From the NCBI GenBank assembly GCA_947175055.1, contig CAMWLJ010000018.1:1-43771 (forward strand): 43,771 nucleotides of DNA. The letters are read 5' to 3'. How positions within the stretch are numbered: the first letter of the stretch is position 1; the number at the start of each line of letters is the position of its first letter. The DNA is from an uncultured Lachnospiraceae bacterium (GTDB taxonomy: Bacteria > Bacillota > Clostridia > Lachnospirales > Lachnospiraceae). Both the position numbers and the translations under genes were made by a program. Positions 41,362-43,771 of the stretch are shown one piece after another. The notes beneath the pieces were generated by a model. It searched no databases and was not told the origin of the DNA. It saw only the letters and a list, made by a program, of their open reading frames with translations.

Positions 41362-42186
41362 TTAAAATTCCCGCCTGTTCTTCACTGTCTCCAGATCCTC
41401 GTCCTTCTTCACTACCACCCCGATGAAAGGCAGCTCCGAACGAAGCTTATCTGTCGGGATCCCGCCGATCTGTAAGGCATTGACCCAGTCGATCAATTCG
41501 GATGTGCTTGGTTTCTTGCGGATATCCTTCATGGAGCGAATCCAGTAAAATGCCTCCATGACATCCTTCAGCAACTTATCTTCTACATCCGGATAATGGG
41601 TCCGCACGATCTCCTCCATCAACGTCTGATCCGGGAAATCAATATAGTGGAAAATACATCTGCGCAGGAAGGCATCCGGCAGCTCTTTCTCCGCATTGGA
41701 AGTGATGATCACGATCGGCCTGTGTTTTGCCTTCACGGTTCTCTTGGTCTCATGAATATAGAATTCCATCTGGTCAAGCTCCCAGAGAAGATCGTTGGGA
41801 AATTCCAAATCTGCCTTGTCGATCTCGTCAATCAACAGGATCACCTGTTCCTCTGACTCAAAAGCCTCTCCCAGTTTGCCCAGTTTAATGTAGCGGGCGA
41901 TATCATTGACACCCTCCTCACCGAACTGGCCATCGTACAGTCTCTGGATCGTATCATACATATACAGACCGTCCTGCGCCTTGGTGGTAGATTTTATATT
42001 CCAGATGATCAGCTTCTTGCCAAGAGAATTAGCGATCGCCTGCGCCAGCATCGTCTTACCCGTGCCCGGCTCGCCCTTTACGAGAAGCGGCTTCTGCAGG
42101 GCGATAGCCACATTAACGCTTGCCAGAAGCTGTTCGGATGCAACATAATCGGAAGTGCTGCTGAAGTTCTTGTTCTGTTCACTCAT
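41362..42186 (-). CDS. MoxR-family AAA ATPase
   Basis: 274 residues from ATG 42186, with AAAGGG seven bases upstream; an earlier in-frame ATG at 42219 lacks a better site. Walker A is GEPGTGKT (38-45), Walker B is ILLIDE (116-121), sensor 1 is TSN (162-164), and the arginine finger region is DAFLRRC (171-177). It is an ATP-driven remodelling chaperone of the cytoplasm that acts with the VWA protein next to it. It is the first gene of a moxR, VWA, AraC run and diverges from metF across a region rich in GTTACG words. Confidence 0.93.
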   Translation of the reverse strand: MSEQNKNFSSTSDYVASEQLLASVNVAIALQKPLLVKGEPGTGKTMLAQAIANSLGKKLIIWNIKSTTKAQDGLYMYDTIQRLYDGQFGEEGVNDIARYIKLGKLGEAFESEEQVILLIDEIDKADLEFPNDLLWELDQMEFYIHETKRTVKAKHRPIVIITSNAEKELPDAFLRRCIFHYIDFPDQTLMEEIVRTHYPDVEDKLLKDVMEAFYWIRSMKDIRKKPSTSELIDWVNALQIGGIPTDKLRSELPFIGVVVKKDEDLETVKNRREF

Positions 42187-42199
42187 TTTGATTCCCTTT

Positions 42200-42405
42200 C
42201 GTAACAGTTCAGCCTTCATCTTCCCCGTTACGCCCTTTCCAGTACATTCATATTTCGTTTCTTGCCTGTCTCATAAATTTATGTTACGATATTTTGAGTA
42301 CAAAAGCAAGCAGTATTCACGTTACAAGACCATTCGTAGAATACGGCAGTATAGGTACAGACCATAGAAAGGAAAATGTTACGCATAGGAGGATTCCGCG
42401 TAACG
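42200..42405. promoter_or_regulatory. Cluster of GTTACG/CGTAAC words between moxR and metF
   Basis: GTTACG or its complement occurs at 42200-42205 (CGTAAC), 42227-42232, 42283-42288, 42320-42325 (CGTTAC), 42378-42383 and 42399-42404 (CGTAAC). The first lies at the start of moxR translation and the last two flank the metF SD. Chance expectation for such a 6-mer in 205 bases is well below one. This may be a regulator-binding array or simply a local repeat. A weak moxR promoter (TTGCTT, 17 bp, TAACAT) overlaps the third copy. Confidence 0.4.
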
Positions 42406-42429
42406 ACAAAGACATATGACACAGACTGA
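42376..42429 (+). CDS. Possible 17-codon upstream ORF overlapping metF
   Basis: ATG 42376 follows AAAGGAAA and reads MLRIGGFRVTTKTYDTD to TGA at 42427-42429, overlapping the metF start (42416) in another frame. It spans the hairpin that holds AGGAGG. Translation of it could deliver ribosomes to metF, whose own SD spacing is abnormal. Evidence is arrangement only. Confidence 0.25.
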   Translation: MLRIGGFRVTTKTYDTD

Positions 42430-43267
42430 GATCAAGAACAAGACAGGCCTCTCCTTTGAGGTGTTCCCACCTAAGAAAGATGACGAATTCGATAATGTAT
42501 ACCCTATTCTGCAGCAGTTGGCAGCCCTGCGTCCTGATTTTATCAGCTGCACCTATGGTGCCGGCGGTTCCCGCGCCGGTAAGACTATCGAGATCACTTC
42601 CTATATCCAGCAACAGCTGCATATTGATGCCATTGCCCATATCACCTGCGTCGGCTTCACGAAAGAAGACTTACACCAAAACTGTGAGGCACTGCGGGAA
42701 GCAGGGGTAAACCATGTTCTTGCGCTGCGCGGAGACCGCCCTTTATCCATGAGCGACGAACAGTTCAATAATCGTGAATTTCATTATGCCACGGATTTGG
42801 TTCGTCACCTGAGGGAGCACACGAATCTGCAGATTTCCGGCGCCTGTTATCCGGAGAAACATTTCGAGGCGCCAAACCTGGAAGAAGACCTCCGGCATCT
42901 GAAAGAGAAAGTAGAAGCCGGCGTTACTTCACTGGTCTCCCAGATGTTCTTTGATAACACCTTTTTCTACCGTTTCCTGGATAAAGTCCGTGCGATGGGA
43001 ATCGACATTCCTGTCCACGCCGGTATCATGCCCATTACCACCGCAAAGCAGCTCGGCACCACCGTATCGCTCTCCGGTTCTTCCGTCCCGAAAGCGCTGG
43101 CAGATATCATCGCCACCTTTGGCGACGACAAGGAGGATATGCGCAAGGCCGGCATAGACTATGCCGTGAACCAGATCCGTGATCTGAGAGAGCATGGTGT
43201 GGACGGTATCCATATCTATTCTATGAATAAGGTTAAGACTACGACGGAGATCTGTCAGTCATTGTAG
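42416..43267 (+). CDS. metF: 5,10-methylenetetrahydrofolate reductase
   Basis: 283 residues. The family opening is LSFEVFPPKKD, with FISCTYGAGGS, HITCVGFT, HVLALRGDRP and the SQMFFDN segment, all part of the FAD/folate TIM barrel. It reduces methylene-THF to methyl-THF for methionine synthesis and one-carbon metabolism. The ATG at 42416 is the only start between an in-frame stop (42401) and the conserved sequence. Its only strong SD (AGGAGG 42387-42392) is 23 bases away, inside the loop of a GTTACGC / GCGTAAC hairpin. No SAM riboswitch is visible. It diverges from moxR and ends at a bidirectional terminator. Confidence 0.95.
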   Translation: MTQTEIKNKTGLSFEVFPPKKDDEFDNVYPILQQLAALRPDFISCTYGAGGSRAGKTIEITSYIQQQLHIDAIAHITCVGFTKEDLHQNCEALREAGVNHVLALRGDRPLSMSDEQFNNREFHYATDLVRHLREHTNLQISGACYPEKHFEAPNLEEDLRHLKEKVEAGVTSLVSQMFFDNTFFYRFLDKVRAMGIDIPVHAGIMPITTAKQLGTTVSLSGSSVPKALADIIATFGDDKEDMRKAGIDYAVNQIRDLREHGVDGIHIYSMNKVKTTTEICQSL

Positions 43268-43289
43268 ACCTCACTATCCATAAGATCTC

Positions 43290-43327
43290 AAAAGGACAAT
43301 GTTCTCTTTCGAGCCATTGTCCTTTTT
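43290..43327. terminator. Bidirectional terminator between metF and gpsA
   Basis: A 12-bp perfect stem AAAAGGACAATG / CATTGTCCTTTT (43290-43301 with 43315-43326) with T-runs in both directions lies between the convergent stops of metF and gpsA. Confidence 0.93.
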
Positions 43328-43337
43328 GCTATGTGCT

Positions 43338-43771
43338 CTACCAGGGTAACAGCGGATTCTCTATCTTCTTATCCCGCAGCATCAGATTCTTCACGGCCTC
43401 GTCTGCCAGTTGTCCTTCAAACAGCACCGCGTTAACCTGCTCTATGATCGGCAGTTGCACGTCATACTGTTTCGCCAGTCCCATGGCAGCTTTGGCGGAA
43501 TACACGCCTTCCACCACCATCTTCACCTCGTCCATAGCCTGTTTCATCGTGTACCCCTGTCCGATCAGAATACCGGCCCGCCGATTGCGGGAATGCATGG
43601 AAGCACAGGTCACGATCAGATCTCCAATACCTGTCAGCCCGCAGAATGTCTCAAACTTGCCGCCCATGGCCACGCCCAGTCTGGCGATCTCGGTAATGCC
43701 TCTGGTGATCAGCGCTGCCTTCGTATTATCCCCGTAGCCCAGACCGTCAGCGATACCCGCCGCCAAAGCCA
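43338..43771 (-). CDS. gpsA: Glycerol-3-phosphate dehydrogenase [NAD(P)+], C-terminal part
   Basis: About 143 C-terminal codons; the gene continues beyond the right edge. The sequence [20 protein letters not shown], then [20 protein letters not shown], matches the GpsA C-terminal domain, with the catalytic-site lysine region just outside the window. It ends [18 protein letters not shown]. The enzyme reduces dihydroxyacetone phosphate to sn-glycerol-3-phosphate for phospholipid synthesis. It is convergent with metF, sharing the terminator. Confidence 0.96.
   Translation of the reverse strand, partial: ALAAGIADGLGYGDNTKAALITRGITEIARLGVAMGGKFETFCGLTGIGDLIVTCASMHSRNRRAGILIGQGYTMKQAMDEVKMVVEGVYSAKAAMGLAKQYDVQLPIIEQVNAVLFEGQLADEAVKNLMLRDKKIENPLLPW

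Noticed and set aside
42187-42415. SAM riboswitch upstream of metF
   Set aside because: None of the conserved S-box core or its paired helices can be found; the space contains only the GTTACG words and a short hairpin.
1-43771. CRISPR arrays, tRNA or rRNA genes, prophage or IS transposase
   Set aside because: I looked for spaced direct repeats, cloverleaf-like T-loops, rRNA landmarks and transposase motifs and found none. The only long repeat is the 1,068-bp tandem duplication.

Overview
The window looks like a chromosomal segment of a spore-forming Lachnospiraceae-type Firmicute (Clostridia). The reasons are a GerW/DUF2953 sporulation pair, strong AGGAGG-type ribosome binding sites, a T-box leader on tyrS, GH42 beta-galactosidases, many short self-complementary intergenic elements, and housekeeping genes of clostridial type. 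Nearly all genes lie on the minus strand. Only a 94-residue gene of unknown function, aroC and metF lie on the plus strand. I see no rRNA, tRNA, CRISPR array, prophage or transposase gene.

Layout. (1) 1-3.1 kb: the start of a GH42 gene, an unusual leader of nested hairpins, and a small cluster of J-domain protein, 46-residue membrane protein, GerW, DUF2953 protein and a 104-residue unknown. (2) 3.2-10 kb: a Nudix hydrolase, a cell-wall synthase pair (FtsW/RodA-type glycosyltransferase plus class B penicillin-binding protein) and a U32 peptidase. The wall pair carries a 1,068-bp direct tandem duplication. It leaves both genes intact but puts truncated copies of each between them. (3) 10.1-15.9 kb: zapA, an MscS channel, a glgB with a 126-residue coiled-coil and basic tail, a DUF1015 gene, and a repeat element of about 200 bp bounded by inverted repeats. 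(4) 16-20.2 kb: a small plus-strand gene, serC-serA under a clear sigma-70-type promoter, and an L,D-transpeptidase.

(5) 20.3-26.7 kb: a branched-chain amino-acid operon in the order leuB, GT-C glycosyltransferase-like membrane protein, ilvD, ilvB. It probably runs on into the L,D-transpeptidase. It has no T-box. Instead, a leader of about 215 nt ends in a clean three-way-junction fold directly against the leuB ribosome binding site. (6) 26.8-30.5 kb: an acidic repeat-bearing lipoprotein, yajC, tgt and a VanY-type D,D-carboxypeptidase. (7) 30.5-36.8 kb: an AT-rich 580-bp gap, aroC, and a tyrS, aldolase-like, GH25 muramidase run headed by a tyrosine T-box. (8) 36.8-42.2 kb: a MoxR ATPase, a CoxE-like VWA protein and an AraC regulator in a tight operon, followed by a second GH42 beta-galactosidase. 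(9) 42.2 kb to the end: divergent metF, a shared bidirectional terminator, and the 3' part of gpsA.

The strongest oddities are the perfect tandem duplication, the GlgB tail, two three-way-junction leaders with a shared ribosome-binding-site-adjacent box, the inverted-repeat-bounded element near 15.7 kb, and a cluster of six GTTACG-type words in the moxR-metF divergent region. I did not find a convincing new multi-gene defence or biosynthetic system.
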